From RGEC01 sp964475595 (GTDB lineage Bacteria > Bacteroidota > Bacteroidia > NS11-12g > UBA955), in contig CAYYXG010000001.1 in assembly GCA_964475595.1 (NCBI GenBank), positions 186,001 to 250,000 of the forward strand: 64,000 nt of DNA, in the 5' to 3' direction. Below are positions 19,801-26,897 of the stretch, one piece after another (position 1 is the stretch's first letter; each line of letters begins with the position of its first letter). The notes beneath the pieces are model-generated. The model made no database searches and was not told the DNA's origin. It was given only the letters and a program-made list of their open reading frames with translations. The translations under genes were made by a program, and so were the position numbers.

Positions 19801-19848
19801 AAACTGGCTCGTCTGCGCGATAAAAAATCAAGGCCCGGCGACGAATAA
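16804..19848 (+). CDS. Secreted or periplasmic TPR-repeat protein, ~1014 residues
   Basis: Start chosen at ATG 16804, giving MRVRLLLLTTVFALRLAG, a good signal peptide. The whole mature part is made of TPR/YbgF-like helical repeats, for example YFRKGYSQVSTRKYKDAAE, LYYYAYCAYYNGQYSEAL, FLKGKCYYRLGKYSQAAEAY and YYKAVCHEELKQANEALPH. No catalytic motif is present. Proteins of this size and composition are common in Bacteroidota and usually act as periplasmic scaffolds for outer-membrane complexes; no partner can be named. It converges with the thioredoxin-like gene, with only 4 bases between the stops. Confidence 0.85.
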   Translation: MRVRLLLLTTVFALRLAGQETQVNRYPGIYYQRGVELFDEKKYNAAVTQLGLYLQSDEVLSNRIEAEYYFSVSKMFAGHTDGEASVRRFLLNNPGSHKIHMANLAMGDFYYLKQKYSTALSYYKSVDPAALSADISDRFYFRKGYSQVSTRKYKDAAETLLPITKRKNEYQTLALYYYAYCAYYNGQYSEALTAFHSIEDEGPKAVKLYIAQIYYLQNQYDKALLAADKIKGGVPVGRVSFLKGKCYYRLGKYSQAAEAYNASGMTLDSLDRNEVYEFGFANYKAEQCTKAVEWFKNIAYLGDSIAQYASYNLGDCYLKLRSKRDAMNAFAEAYRNGYSKEIAQDALLNQAKIAVELNESNAATLLQKYISTYGNSSKSKEAKKLLAGLLLNTDNYRDAAAVLESITDPDPQTEEAFQRVSLARGMELFKNRNWEEASNMFDKCMSKSTSRNLAGQAALWKAEVLMQQGKFKEVSGYYQRFLDAPGVAELEVYPFAFYGLGYSRYKEEAYGDAIPYFEKFLKTISRGRYDERIYNDAQLRLGDCNYSQAARLGKEANTQKRKHMDEAITAYAYVTGKKGADADYALYQTGMLYGLQGQLFDLSGMREKKITALKRLVADFSSSRFLPDAYFELGSEYWAAGSIRDAERYYSSLIDDFKTHPLVLRCLLNLGRLYNNSGQSEKAVEMYTRLFDQFPGTPEAKAASENVKRIYTDQGKGGEFVKWTKNRGGMTASETDSLLYFTAFNLYERDKFKEAVAAFQEYLTEVSRGFFKVAANYYKAVCHEELKQANEALPHYKIAAESNGFEFQEDALLSVLETLGSKASCNDVMPYLTRLEQITRDREKRHQAWKNLLKCYEQQNNWAEGRNLAAKIGTELSSTDDLKAEALVFIGKADVQDKKWADALLRFKEAYTKFNNKFAAEAKYREAWVYYTTDSFELAKESCYGVLDQFNSYDFWVGKSMLLLGDAFLKTKDEFNAKATWNSVAENFEIQELVAEAREKLARLRDKKSRPGDE

Positions 19849-19852
19849 GCCA

Positions 19853-21016
19853 TCAACGCTCAGCGTATATTTTTCCTAATAGCTTCTTGGTTTCGGCGTA
19901 GTTTTCCCCCGATTTTTTAGCCAGCTCAATGGCTTCTTTGGCTGCATTTTCGGCTGCATCATAACGCTTAAGGGCATATAAAAGCGCAGCATAGGTGTCA
20001 GCATGGTTGTATTCATCATCCCTGTTTACCACATCTGTAGCCCATTCCAATGCAATATTAAGGGCTACAGTATCCTTTGTGTTTTCATAAATATTCCATG
20101 CAACTTGGTTTAGATAACTATTAGCGTAGTTACTTTTATTTTTCCTGTAATCATTATTCAGCCATTGAGCATATTCCAGCCATTGTTTTGAACCGGATAA
20201 ATAAGAGCTCATGAAGTTAAATGTCTGATTATTGGCAGCAACACTGTCGTTGGCATTGGCTATCATGCAATATCCCAGAATGGTGTCATGCATTACCTCG
20301 CGCTGCATATTCAGATTAGAATCAATGAAGGCTTTTAATTGCACATTGAAAGATTGACTTGCATAAGGTTCGCTGTAGTCATTTTTCCATTGACTGCAGT
20401 ATCTTGCGGATGTGAGCAGGTGTTTTTTATAGTCCTGATTGTATAGTCTATTAATAACGATATAGCCGACTTCTGTATTCCAGTTATTGCTATCTGCAAG
20501 GTAAGGTTCTGTTTCACCCGGTTTTGGCCAGCTTATCTTGCTTCTGTCCAATTGGAACATGTTGTTGTAAAAATCAGGGAATTGCAGACTGAATGTTGGA
20601 GCATAATTCAGGGTTTTACCGGCGAGTTTTAGCTTCCAAACGGAATCAAGCAATGTGCCGTAATAATCCGGTTTTGCATAGCCTGCAACCATGCTTACAA
20701 CCCGTTTGTCAGGATTAATAAACACACAAAACGGATAGGAATGTATTCCGTAACGTTTGGCCAGTTCTATTCCATCTTGCTTTTCTGCATTCAGGCGAAT
20801 AAGGATGAATCTATCTTTAATTTTTTCTTTAATCACCGGATCGGAAAATGTTTTTTTCTCAAGCACTTTACACCAATAGCACCAGTCTGTGTAGAAATCA
20901 ATCATTACCAGTTTATCCTCTTTTCTTGCTCTTTCCAGTGCTCTGTTCAGTTCGGCCGGCTGAGAAAATGCCACATTCACCATGAATGCAATGCCCATTA
21001 AAATCCAACTACGCAT
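19853..21016 (-). CDS. Secreted thioredoxin-fold protein with C-terminal TPR region
   Basis: 387 residues from the ATG at 21016; a TTG at 21022 is also in frame but overlaps a T-run and a promoter-like box. Signal peptide MRSWILMGIAFMVNVAFS is followed by a thioredoxin fold with the redox motif C46-Y-W-C49 (DFYTDWCYWCK) and the cis-Pro region GIHSYPFCVFI. This resembles DsbD C-terminal-type or thioredoxin_7 domains. The last ~150 residues are TPR-like (ALEWATDVVNRDDEYNHAD, LLYALKRYDAAENAAKEA). It likely acts as a periplasmic disulfide reductase; the partner is unknown. Confidence 0.85.
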   Translation of the reverse strand: MRSWILMGIAFMVNVAFSQPAELNRALERARKEDKLVMIDFYTDWCYWCKVLEKKTFSDPVIKEKIKDRFILIRLNAEKQDGIELAKRYGIHSYPFCVFINPDKRVVSMVAGYAKPDYYGTLLDSVWKLKLAGKTLNYAPTFSLQFPDFYNNMFQLDRSKISWPKPGETEPYLADSNNWNTEVGYIVINRLYNQDYKKHLLTSARYCSQWKNDYSEPYASQSFNVQLKAFIDSNLNMQREVMHDTILGYCMIANANDSVAANNQTFNFMSSYLSGSKQWLEYAQWLNNDYRKNKSNYANSYLNQVAWNIYENTKDTVALNIALEWATDVVNRDDEYNHADTYAALLYALKRYDAAENAAKEAIELAKKSGENYAETKKLLGKIYAER

Positions 21017-21026
21017 ATTCAAAAAT

Positions 21027-21059
21027 AAAAAAAAACACCCGCTGGAGGGTGTTTTTTTT
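21027..21059 (-). terminator. Rho-independent terminator after the coiled-coil gene
   Basis: Perfect stem AAACACCC / GGGTGTTT with a 6-base GCTGGA loop, flanked by A and T runs, so it could work on either strand. It lies just past the stop of the minus-strand coiled-coil gene (21074) and before the start of the next minus-strand gene. Confidence 0.8.
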
Positions 21060-21073
21060 AGGTATGGTTGGGG

Positions 21074-22003
21074 TTATTTTAAATCCAGGGCTTCACTGCC
21101 AATTTTAAATCCATCGCAGTACAGTTCAATAGCATATTTACCTTTTTTCAGATCCCTGGCAGGACGCCATTTGGTAGCCGGTACTGCTTTACTTTCCTGG
21201 TCATACGTTACCGAAAATTTATAGGTGTATTTGCTCTCTTTACCCTCATACTCGAAGGTACCCCCTTCGTTACCGGGATTACTAAGCGTAACTCCTTCAG
21301 GCCCTGTTACTTTTACATAAATGGTTTTATCGCCGGGCTCCGCCACTTTGTTTTCGGCCAACGTAAATGATGTTCTGAAAGCTTCAACATCCTTGGCGCG
21401 GTTGGTGGTGGCTTCTTTTCCGGTAATCCAGCGTTTTTTAAGTGCCTCTATTCTGATGCTGCCTGCCTGCAATCGCTGGGCAATATTCTTGTATTTTTTC
21501 TTTTCAGCGCTCAATTGCTTATTTTCAGTTTGGGCGGCTTCTTTTTCCTTTTCCAGCTGATTATTTACCTCTTTTAACTCTTCGTTTTCTTTTTGCAGCT
21601 GATCCAATTGCAGTGAGAGTTCTTCAATTTTCGATTTTAACTCGGCTATCTCAGCATCACTGGCATTTTTATTATTACGCAGTTTACTCACCAAAACCGC
21701 AATTTCATTCTTTCGTTTTATCAGGTCAGCGTTCAGTTCTTTATTGTTATCGACCAATGCTGCGCTGTCCCTTCTGAATTTTTCCAGCAGGTATTCCGCT
21801 TCTGCCAGTGCGGTTGTTTTTTCTTTTAGATTACTTTCGGTAATAACCAATTTCTTTTCCACGATTTCTTTTTCATTGCCGCCTTTTTGCCACATGTAAA
21901 ACAATCCGGCGTTCAGGGCTAATAAAATGCCGATGATGGTGTACAGCAGTGCCTTGCTGTTGCGATTTTTTTGTTCGGCCTGGTTGGTGGGCGTTGTTTC
22001 CAT
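21074..22003 (-). CDS. Membrane-anchored coiled-coil protein, function unknown
   Basis: 309 residues from the ATG at 22003; the open frame extends upstream but that part is not protein-like. One membrane helix at about 18-38 (ALLYTIIGILLALNAGLFYMW) follows a short cytoplasmic N-terminus. Residues ~45-190 are a long heptad coiled coil rich in Glu/Lys/Leu (ELKSKIEELSLQLDQLQKE). The last ~100 residues form a compact beta-rich domain (TIYVKVTGPEGVTLSNPG, KYAIELYCDGFKIG) that probably lies in the periplasm. This layout recurs in Bacteroidota proteins without assigned function. It is followed by a strong terminator and is divergent from rfbC. Confidence 0.75.
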   Translation of the reverse strand: METTPTNQAEQKNRNSKALLYTIIGILLALNAGLFYMWQKGGNEKEIVEKKLVITESNLKEKTTALAEAEYLLEKFRRDSAALVDNNKELNADLIKRKNEIAVLVSKLRNNKNASDAEIAELKSKIEELSLQLDQLQKENEELKEVNNQLEKEKEAAQTENKQLSAEKKKYKNIAQRLQAGSIRIEALKKRWITGKEATTNRAKDVEAFRTSFTLAENKVAEPGDKTIYVKVTGPEGVTLSNPGNEGGTFEYEGKESKYTYKFSVTYDQESKAVPATKWRPARDLKKGKYAIELYCDGFKIGSEALDLK

Positions 22004-22027
22004 AATTAGGGTTTTTAACGATATGTG

Positions 22028-22035
22028 CAAATGTA
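22028..22035 (-). promoter_or_regulatory. -7 promoter box TACATTTG of the coiled-coil gene
   Basis: Minus-strand TACATTTG, 24 bases before the ATG at 22003. The -33 element is not evident at normal spacing. Confidence 0.35.
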
Positions 22036-22085
22036 AAATTACAAAATATCTTTTAAATATAAAATATTTGCAACTGTCCAATACA

Positions 22086-22628
22086 ATGGAAATAATAAAC
22101 GAGCCGATTCCGGGATTGTGGTTGCTAAAACCCAATGTTTTTGCCGACCATAGGGGGCATTTTTATGAAAGTTACCGAGCAGATTTCTTCAACAAGAGAG
22201 GCCTTGATGTCCATTTTGTTCAGGATAATCAGAGTTTGTCTAACCGGGGAATAGTGCGCGGTTTGCATTTTCAGTCTCCGCCGCATGCCCAAGATAAACT
22301 CGTGAGGGTGGTTTCAGGAGCAGTGCTTGATGTGGTGGTGGATATACGAAAGGATTCGGCAACCTATGGAAAAACGTATGCCGTGGAATTAACAGCCGAT
22401 AATTTCCTCATGTTATTCATTCCCAAAGGATTTGCCCATGGATTTGCCACCCTTCAGGATCATACCATTTTTCAATATAAGTGCAGCGACTACTATGCCC
22501 CGTCTGCAGAAGGGGGAGTGCTTTGGAATAGCCCTTCGCTAAAAATTAACTGGGGTTTTGATCAGCCGGTATTGTCACAAAAAGACACCCTGCACCCCGA
22601 TTTTAGTGATTTTCAATCTCCGTTTTAA
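22086..22628 (+). CDS. rfbC: dTDP-4-dehydrorhamnose 3,5-epimerase
   Basis: 180 residues, the usual RmlC size, from ATG 22086 (MEIINEPIPGLWLL); upstream in-frame sequence is noncoding and overlaps the divergent gene. Key parts are visible: FYESYRADFF, the catalytic His61 in GIVRGLHFQ, Lys71 in QDKLVRV, PKGFAHGF and the catalytic Tyr region CSDYYAP (136/137). The enzyme makes dTDP-4-dehydro-L-rhamnose, the third step of dTDP-L-rhamnose synthesis in the cytoplasm. rfbA, B and D are not nearby. The 3' end overlaps the convergent GNAT gene by 26 bases. Confidence 0.94.
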   Translation: MEIINEPIPGLWLLKPNVFADHRGHFYESYRADFFNKRGLDVHFVQDNQSLSNRGIVRGLHFQSPPHAQDKLVRVVSGAVLDVVVDIRKDSATYGKTYAVELTADNFLMLFIPKGFAHGFATLQDHTIFQYKCSDYYAPSAEGGVLWNSPSLKINWGFDQPVLSQKDTLHPDFSDFQSPF

Positions 22629-23127
22629 ACGGGGATTTCTTGAGGAGGTCAACCCAGTCTTCACTTTCTGCTATTTTGGTGAAACCCTGTTTGGATAACA
22701 GGTGCATTGAAATGAAGTTGTCTTTGTGCACCTGTGCCAGTATGTAGGGTAATTTCAGCGAGCGAAAGCCCCAGTCTACACAAGTTTTTACGGCAACCGT
22801 GGCAATGCCCATTTTTCTGAAATCAGGATGAATTCTATAAGATATGTCAATCTGGTTATTAAGGTCCTTTCTTACCCTGAGGCCGCACAATCCTACGAGT
22901 AAACAACTATCCCGGTGTTCTATGGCCCATAATCCAAATCCATGCCGCCTGTAATGGGGATAGTAATTAAGCCATGCTTTGATATCAGGCAGGGTTTGTT
23001 GTCGCAATAATCGGGTAAATCGCTGTGTTTCTTCATCCGAATGAATTTCCAGGATTCGCGGAGCATCATCAAGTTCCATGGTGCGAAACCGACAACCGGT
23101 AGTTTGAGACAGTAATGGAATCTTCAT
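22603..23127 (-). CDS. GNAT-family N-acetyltransferase (RimJ/RimL-like)
   Basis: 174 residues from the ATG at 23127; an in-frame codon 7 residues upstream (23148) is possible but would run into the promoter region of the next gene. The RimJ-like fold is indicated by RFRTMELDDAPRILEIHSDEE at the start, GFGLWAIEHRDSCLLVGLCGLR, and the acetyl-CoA pyrophosphate loop equivalent RKMGIATVAVKTCVDWGF, followed by a late N-x-x-S-x-x-L segment (DNFISMHLLSKQGF). It is divergent from the MazG-like gene and probably acetylates an N-terminus or small molecule; the substrate is unknown. Confidence 0.85.
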   Translation of the reverse strand: MKIPLLSQTTGCRFRTMELDDAPRILEIHSDEETQRFTRLLRQQTLPDIKAWLNYYPHYRRHGFGLWAIEHRDSCLLVGLCGLRVRKDLNNQIDISYRIHPDFRKMGIATVAVKTCVDWGFRSLKLPYILAQVHKDNFISMHLLSKQGFTKIAESEDWVDLLKKSPFKTEIENH

Positions 23128-23155
23128 GGCTGATGCAATGTTACCCATTGATTCT

Positions 23156-23163
23156 TATGTTTG
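23156..23163 (+). promoter_or_regulatory. -7 promoter box TATGTTTG directly before the MazG-like gene
   Basis: Exact TAnnTTTG match ending 4 bases before the ATG at 23168, implying a leaderless message. This placement also supports the downstream ATG over the upstream in-frame ATG at 23126. Confidence 0.4.
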
Positions 23164-23167
23164 CAAC

Positions 23168-23506
23168 ATGCAGGAAATTACGATTTCACAAGCCCAACAG
23201 CGGGTGGATGATTGGATTAACAATGTGGGTGTCCGTTATTTTTCAGAATTGACCAACATGGCAGTTTTAACCGAGGAAGTGGGCGAGTTGGCGCGCATCA
23301 TGGCCAGAACTTATGGCGATCAGAGTTTTAAGGAATCGGATTTACATAAGAATTTGGCAGATGAAATGGCCGATGTGCTATGGGTATTGATTTGTCTTGC
23401 CAATCAAACCGGGGTCAATCTGACGGAGGCCTTTGAGCAAAATTTGCAGAAAAAACTCAATAGGGATTTAGATAGGCATAAAAACAATCCCAAACTCAAA
23501 TCCTAA
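23168..23506 (+). CDS. MazG-like nucleotide pyrophosphohydrolase
   Basis: 112 residues, matching single-domain MazG-like enzymes. The metal-binding helices are clear: TEEVGELARIMAR (ExxE) and LADEMADVLWVLICLAN (ExxD). The start MQEITISQAQQRVDDWI fits the family. Such enzymes hydrolyse nucleoside triphosphates to monophosphates, clearing non-canonical or excess dNTPs. It is followed, after 83 bases with their own promoter box, by the mevalonate operon, so it is probably transcribed separately. Confidence 0.9.
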   Translation: MQEITISQAQQRVDDWINNVGVRYFSELTNMAVLTEEVGELARIMARTYGDQSFKESDLHKNLADEMADVLWVLICLANQTGVNLTEAFEQNLQKKLNRDLDRHKNNPKLKS

Positions 23507-23573
23507 TACTCCGCGAACGACAGAATTACTTTGTTTAACGACTAGCAGTCAAACATTCCACATGGCTATTCGT

Positions 23574-23581
23574 TACCTTTG
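23574..23581 (+). promoter_or_regulatory. -7 promoter box TACCTTTG at the head of the mevalonate operon
   Basis: Exact match to TAnnTTTG, 8 bases before the TTG start of the isomerase gene, so the leader would be only a few bases. No -33 TTG at normal distance was found. Confidence 0.4.
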
Positions 23582-23589
23582 TATTCATT

Positions 23590-24597
23590 TTGGAAAATAA
23601 CGATCTCAGCTCCCGCAAAACAGATCATATTCAGCTGGCCTTCGAGGCACAATCCAAAGGGCTGGATGATCGCTTTTATTATGAGCCCATGCTACATGCT
23701 CATCCGGCTTCCGGCGTCATTCCGCCTCTGCAGCTGGCAGGTAAGGTCCTCAAAGCTCCATTGTGGATCAGTAGCATGACCGGTGGAGCACAGCTGGCCG
23801 GTAACATTAACCGCAATCTGGCACTGGCGTGTAAAAATTTTGGCTTGGGGATGGGATTGGGCAGCTGTCGGTCTTTGCTGGAAAGCGATGACTATTTTCA
23901 TGATTTTGCGGTTCGTAAATACATGGGAGATCAGCCATTATTTGCCAATCTGGGAATTGCGCAGGTAGAGGAGTTACTTGCCCTAAATCAGTTTGATAAA
24001 ATACGGGATATGGTAAACCGACTGGAGGCAGACGGTTTGATTATCCACGTAAATCCGCTGCAGGAGTGGCTGCAACCCGAAGGGGACCGTATTGTTAATC
24101 CACCGATACACACCATTACACAATTTCTGGAAATGGCCGATTTTCCGGTCATGGTGAAAGAAGTAGGACAGGGGTTTGGACCTGAAAGCATGAAAGCGCT
24201 GGCTAAACTGCCTCTTGAAGCCATAGAATTCGGTGCCTCCGGTGGTACCAACTTTAGCATGCTCGAAAACCTGAGGCGGGATGATTTTTTCAGAGAACAG
24301 TTTGGTCCCGTGGCCAATATTGGCCACAATGCCAATGAAATGGTAAACTGGGCCGCTGAACTTTGCACGGCTCCTGCAAATAGCGTTAAAACACGCGCAT
24401 TCATTGTTTCCGGTGGAATCAAGAACTTTCTGGACGGTTATTATCACGTTCAGCGTTTGCCCTGGAAATCGCTCTATGCTCAGGCGTCGGCTTTTTTGAA
24501 ACATGCCATGCGCAGTGAAGATGAACTAATGGAATTTACCGAAAATCAGATTCGGGGATTGGAACTTGCCTATACATTTCTTACCGTTAAAAAATGA
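23590..24597 (+). CDS. fni: Type 2 isopentenyl-diphosphate delta-isomerase (FMN-dependent)
   Basis: 335 residues. The start is TTG at 23590 (ENNDLSSRKTDHIQLA), since R-K-x-D-H-I is the family's N-terminal motif and no ATG lies before it. FMN/substrate motifs: WISSMTGG, GLGMGLGSCR, the HVNPLQEWLQPEGD segment with the conserved N-x-x-Q-E, VMVKEVGQGFG, and EFGASGGTNF. The enzyme interconverts IPP and DMAPP with reduced FMN in the cytoplasm. It heads the operon and its stop overlaps the HMG-CoA reductase start (ATGA). Confidence 0.92.
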   Translation: MENNDLSSRKTDHIQLAFEAQSKGLDDRFYYEPMLHAHPASGVIPPLQLAGKVLKAPLWISSMTGGAQLAGNINRNLALACKNFGLGMGLGSCRSLLESDDYFHDFAVRKYMGDQPLFANLGIAQVEELLALNQFDKIRDMVNRLEADGLIIHVNPLQEWLQPEGDRIVNPPIHTITQFLEMADFPVMVKEVGQGFGPESMKALAKLPLEAIEFGASGGTNFSMLENLRRDDFFREQFGPVANIGHNANEMVNWAAELCTAPANSVKTRAFIVSGGIKNFLDGYYHVQRLPWKSLYAQASAFLKHAMRSEDELMEFTENQIRGLELAYTFLTVKK

Positions 24598-25937
24598 AAA
24601 ACATTCAGCCCGTCAAAGGATTTAGCAAACTTAGCAAACACGCAAAGCTGGAATGGCTTATATCCCGGTACAGCCAAAAACCGGAATTGTCGCAGTCTAT
24701 GCTCAGCGGATACTGGCACGCTGATGCAGAAGTTCAAAAACTGCACGATGAATTTATTGAGAATACCATCAGCAATTATTATCTGCCTTTTGGTGTTGCC
24801 CCCAATTTTCTGATTAACGGGAAGTTGTATGCATTGCCCATGGCCATTGAAGAAAGTAGCGTGGTGGCTGCAGCGGCTAAAGCTGCCAATTTTTGGCTGG
24901 ACCGAGGTGGTTTTCACGCCCATGTTATCAGCACCCGAAAAATAGGGCATGTTCATTTTTTGTGGGAAGGAAGCGATCAACAGCAACTTTTTAACTTTTT
25001 TGACAGGGTGAAAAGTAAGTTTTTTGAACAGGCCGAACCCCTCACTCGCAATATGGTACTCAGGGGTGGCGGTATTGCTGATATTCAGCTGCGCGACAAA
25101 ACCGAACTGGAGCCGGGATATTATCAGCTGGAAGCAACTTTTGAAACCTGCGACAGCATGGGGGCCAACTTTATCAACTCATGCCTGGAAAATTTTGCCA
25201 AAACGCTGCAAACAGAAATTGCTGAAGATGGCACTTTAAAGGCAGAGGAGCGCACCGTACAGGTAATAATGAGCATATTGAGTAATTATACCCCTGAATG
25301 CATCGTCAGAGCAGAGGTTTCTTGCAATATTGATGAGATTAATGAGGGCAGTGGCATCGGAAATCGCGAGTTTGCCGAAAAGTTTTGCCGCGCTATTCGT
25401 ATTGCAGAAATAGAGCCGTATCGGGCCGTAACCCATAATAAAGGAATCATGAATGGTATTGACGCGGTGGTTTTGGCTACCGGCAATGATTTTAGGGCTG
25501 TAGAGGCCTGTGCCCATGCGTTTGCTTCCAGAGGTGGCAGATATCGCAGTCTTACTCATGCCGAAATAGTCAATAACCGGTTTGTGTTTTCACTGGAAAT
25601 TCCATTGTCGTTGGGAACAGTAGGTGGTATCACTAACCTGCATCCCATGGTGAAATTTGCTCACGAAATTCTCGGTAATCCGGGCGCGGCAGAATTGATG
25701 CAAATAGTGGCTGTTGCAGGCCTGGCACAAAACTTTAGTGCAGTTCGCAGTCTCATTACAAGTGGAATCCAAAAAGGACACATGAAAATGCATTTGCTCA
25801 ATATTCTCAACCAACTTGAGGCCACTGATGAGGAGAAAGAAAAGATCGTAGATTACTTCAAGGATCATGTGGTTAGCTATTCAGAGGCAGTTAGGGTGTT
25901 TTGCAACTTACGCGGGGTAACCGCACAATCAAACTAA
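24594..25937 (+). CDS. mvaA: Hydroxymethylglutaryl-CoA reductase, class II
   Basis: 447 residues. Class II features in order: LPFGVAPNFLINGKLYALPMAIEESSV with catalytic Glu86; HNKGIMNGIDAVVLATGNDFRAVEA with Lys283 and Asp299; and GIQKGHMKMH with the catalytic His396. The enzyme reduces HMG-CoA to mevalonate, or runs in reverse in degraders; its placement among mevalonate kinase genes argues for biosynthesis. The class is often labelled 'degradative' by similarity to the Pseudomonas mevalonii enzyme. Cofactor preference (NADH or NADPH) cannot be settled by eye. It overlaps the isomerase gene by 4 bases. Confidence 0.94.
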   Translation: MKNIQPVKGFSKLSKHAKLEWLISRYSQKPELSQSMLSGYWHADAEVQKLHDEFIENTISNYYLPFGVAPNFLINGKLYALPMAIEESSVVAAAAKAANFWLDRGGFHAHVISTRKIGHVHFLWEGSDQQQLFNFFDRVKSKFFEQAEPLTRNMVLRGGGIADIQLRDKTELEPGYYQLEATFETCDSMGANFINSCLENFAKTLQTEIAEDGTLKAEERTVQVIMSILSNYTPECIVRAEVSCNIDEINEGSGIGNREFAEKFCRAIRIAEIEPYRAVTHNKGIMNGIDAVVLATGNDFRAVEACAHAFASRGGRYRSLTHAEIVNNRFVFSLEIPLSLGTVGGITNLHPMVKFAHEILGNPGAAELMQIVAVAGLAQNFSAVRSLITSGIQKGHMKMHLLNILNQLEATDEEKEKIVDYFKDHVVSYSEAVRVFCNLRGVTAQSN

Positions 25938-25941
25938 CGCG

Positions 25942-26871
25942 GTGAAATCCTATTTTTCACACGGTAAAATTTTACTGGCCGGCGAGTATGCTGTGATGTG
26001 TGGCGTGGAGGCGCTGGCACTGCCGGTTAAAGCGGGTCAGTGGCAACATGTTTGGGAAATGCCTGCCAAAGGAGTGTCTAAACTGGTGTGGCAAAGCAAA
26101 GATGCAGATGGAACTGTTTGGTTTGAATGCAGAATAGATACTGACATAATGCATGTGACAGAAACCGGTAACACCGCATATTCCGATATTTTACTAAAGC
26201 TATTATTGTACATCAAAGAGCAAAAGCCAGATTTCTTTCTGCATAAAAATATTCGCATTGAAACCGAATGTGAATTTGACAGAAGTTTTGGATTGGGCAG
26301 CAGTAGTACCCTGGTTTGCAATCTGGCCAAATGGAGTGGTGTGAATGCACATGATTTGCAGGAGCGGGTATTGGGTGGTAGTGGATATGATATTGCGGTG
26401 GGCAATCTGGGTAAACCCTTGGTGTATTGGCGCGAAGAGTCACAACCTAACTGGTCTGCATGGCAATTATCATCCGATTTTACCCAGCATTGGTATCTGG
26501 CATTTCCGGGTAAAAAGCAAAACAGTCGAGAAGCATTGAATGATGTTAAAAAGCAGCTTGAAGCCATACAGTCTGATGTGGCGTTGCTTCAGCAAATGAA
26601 TGCTTGCATTCAGGCCATTAAAACACCGCGCAGTCTGCCCATGCTGGAGGCGATGCTTGAAATGTGGCAGGCGTTGCTGGCTCAGCGTCTGGATTTGCCA
26701 CGTCCCTATGAAACCTTGGGTTTAGCGCCTGTTAGGGGAGGATTGTGTAAATATCTGGGCGCCTGGGGAGGGGATGTATTGCTTATCAATCTTACCTTTC
26801 TGGAGGCCAATGAAACGGCATTTGAAAATATGCAAATATTTCCCTGGAATGAATTCGTTATCACAATATAA
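25942..26871 (+). CDS. GYDIA-family GHMP kinase, probable phosphomevalonate kinase
   Basis: 309 residues starting with GTG at 25942. GHMP features: HGKILLAGEYAVM (substrate motif 1), the ATP loop GLGSSS (117-122), and GSGYDIAVG (146-154), the diagnostic GYDIA motif. The usual C-terminal glycine loop is replaced by KYLGAWGGDVLLI. The gene lies between HMG-CoA reductase and diphosphomevalonate decarboxylase, and mevalonate kinase is encoded separately two genes on, so the unfilled step in the cluster is phosphomevalonate kinase. That assignment is inference from context; the family has no proven activity that I can cite. A second mevalonate kinase is the alternative. Confidence 0.85.
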   Translation: MKSYFSHGKILLAGEYAVMCGVEALALPVKAGQWQHVWEMPAKGVSKLVWQSKDADGTVWFECRIDTDIMHVTETGNTAYSDILLKLLLYIKEQKPDFFLHKNIRIETECEFDRSFGLGSSSTLVCNLAKWSGVNAHDLQERVLGGSGYDIAVGNLGKPLVYWREESQPNWSAWQLSSDFTQHWYLAFPGKKQNSREALNDVKKQLEAIQSDVALLQQMNACIQAIKTPRSLPMLEAMLEMWQALLAQRLDLPRPYETLGLAPVRGGLCKYLGAWGGDVLLINLTFLEANETAFENMQIFPWNEFVITI

Positions 26872-26897
26872 TGAAAAAAACTGATAAAAACAAGTGA
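26871..26897 (+). other. Possible 8-codon minicistron linking the GHMP kinase and mvaD genes
   Basis: ATG at 26871 overlaps the kinase stop (TAATG) and reads MKKTDKNK before TGA at 26895-26897, which itself overlaps the GTG start of mvaD (GTGA). It could carry ribosomes from one gene to the next by stop-start coupling. It may equally be chance. Confidence 0.25.

Noticed and set aside
21020..21027. Minus-strand TATTTTTG ending 3 bases before the ATG at 21016
   Set aside because: It matches a -7 box but is part of the T-run of the terminator hairpin, so the match is probably by composition.
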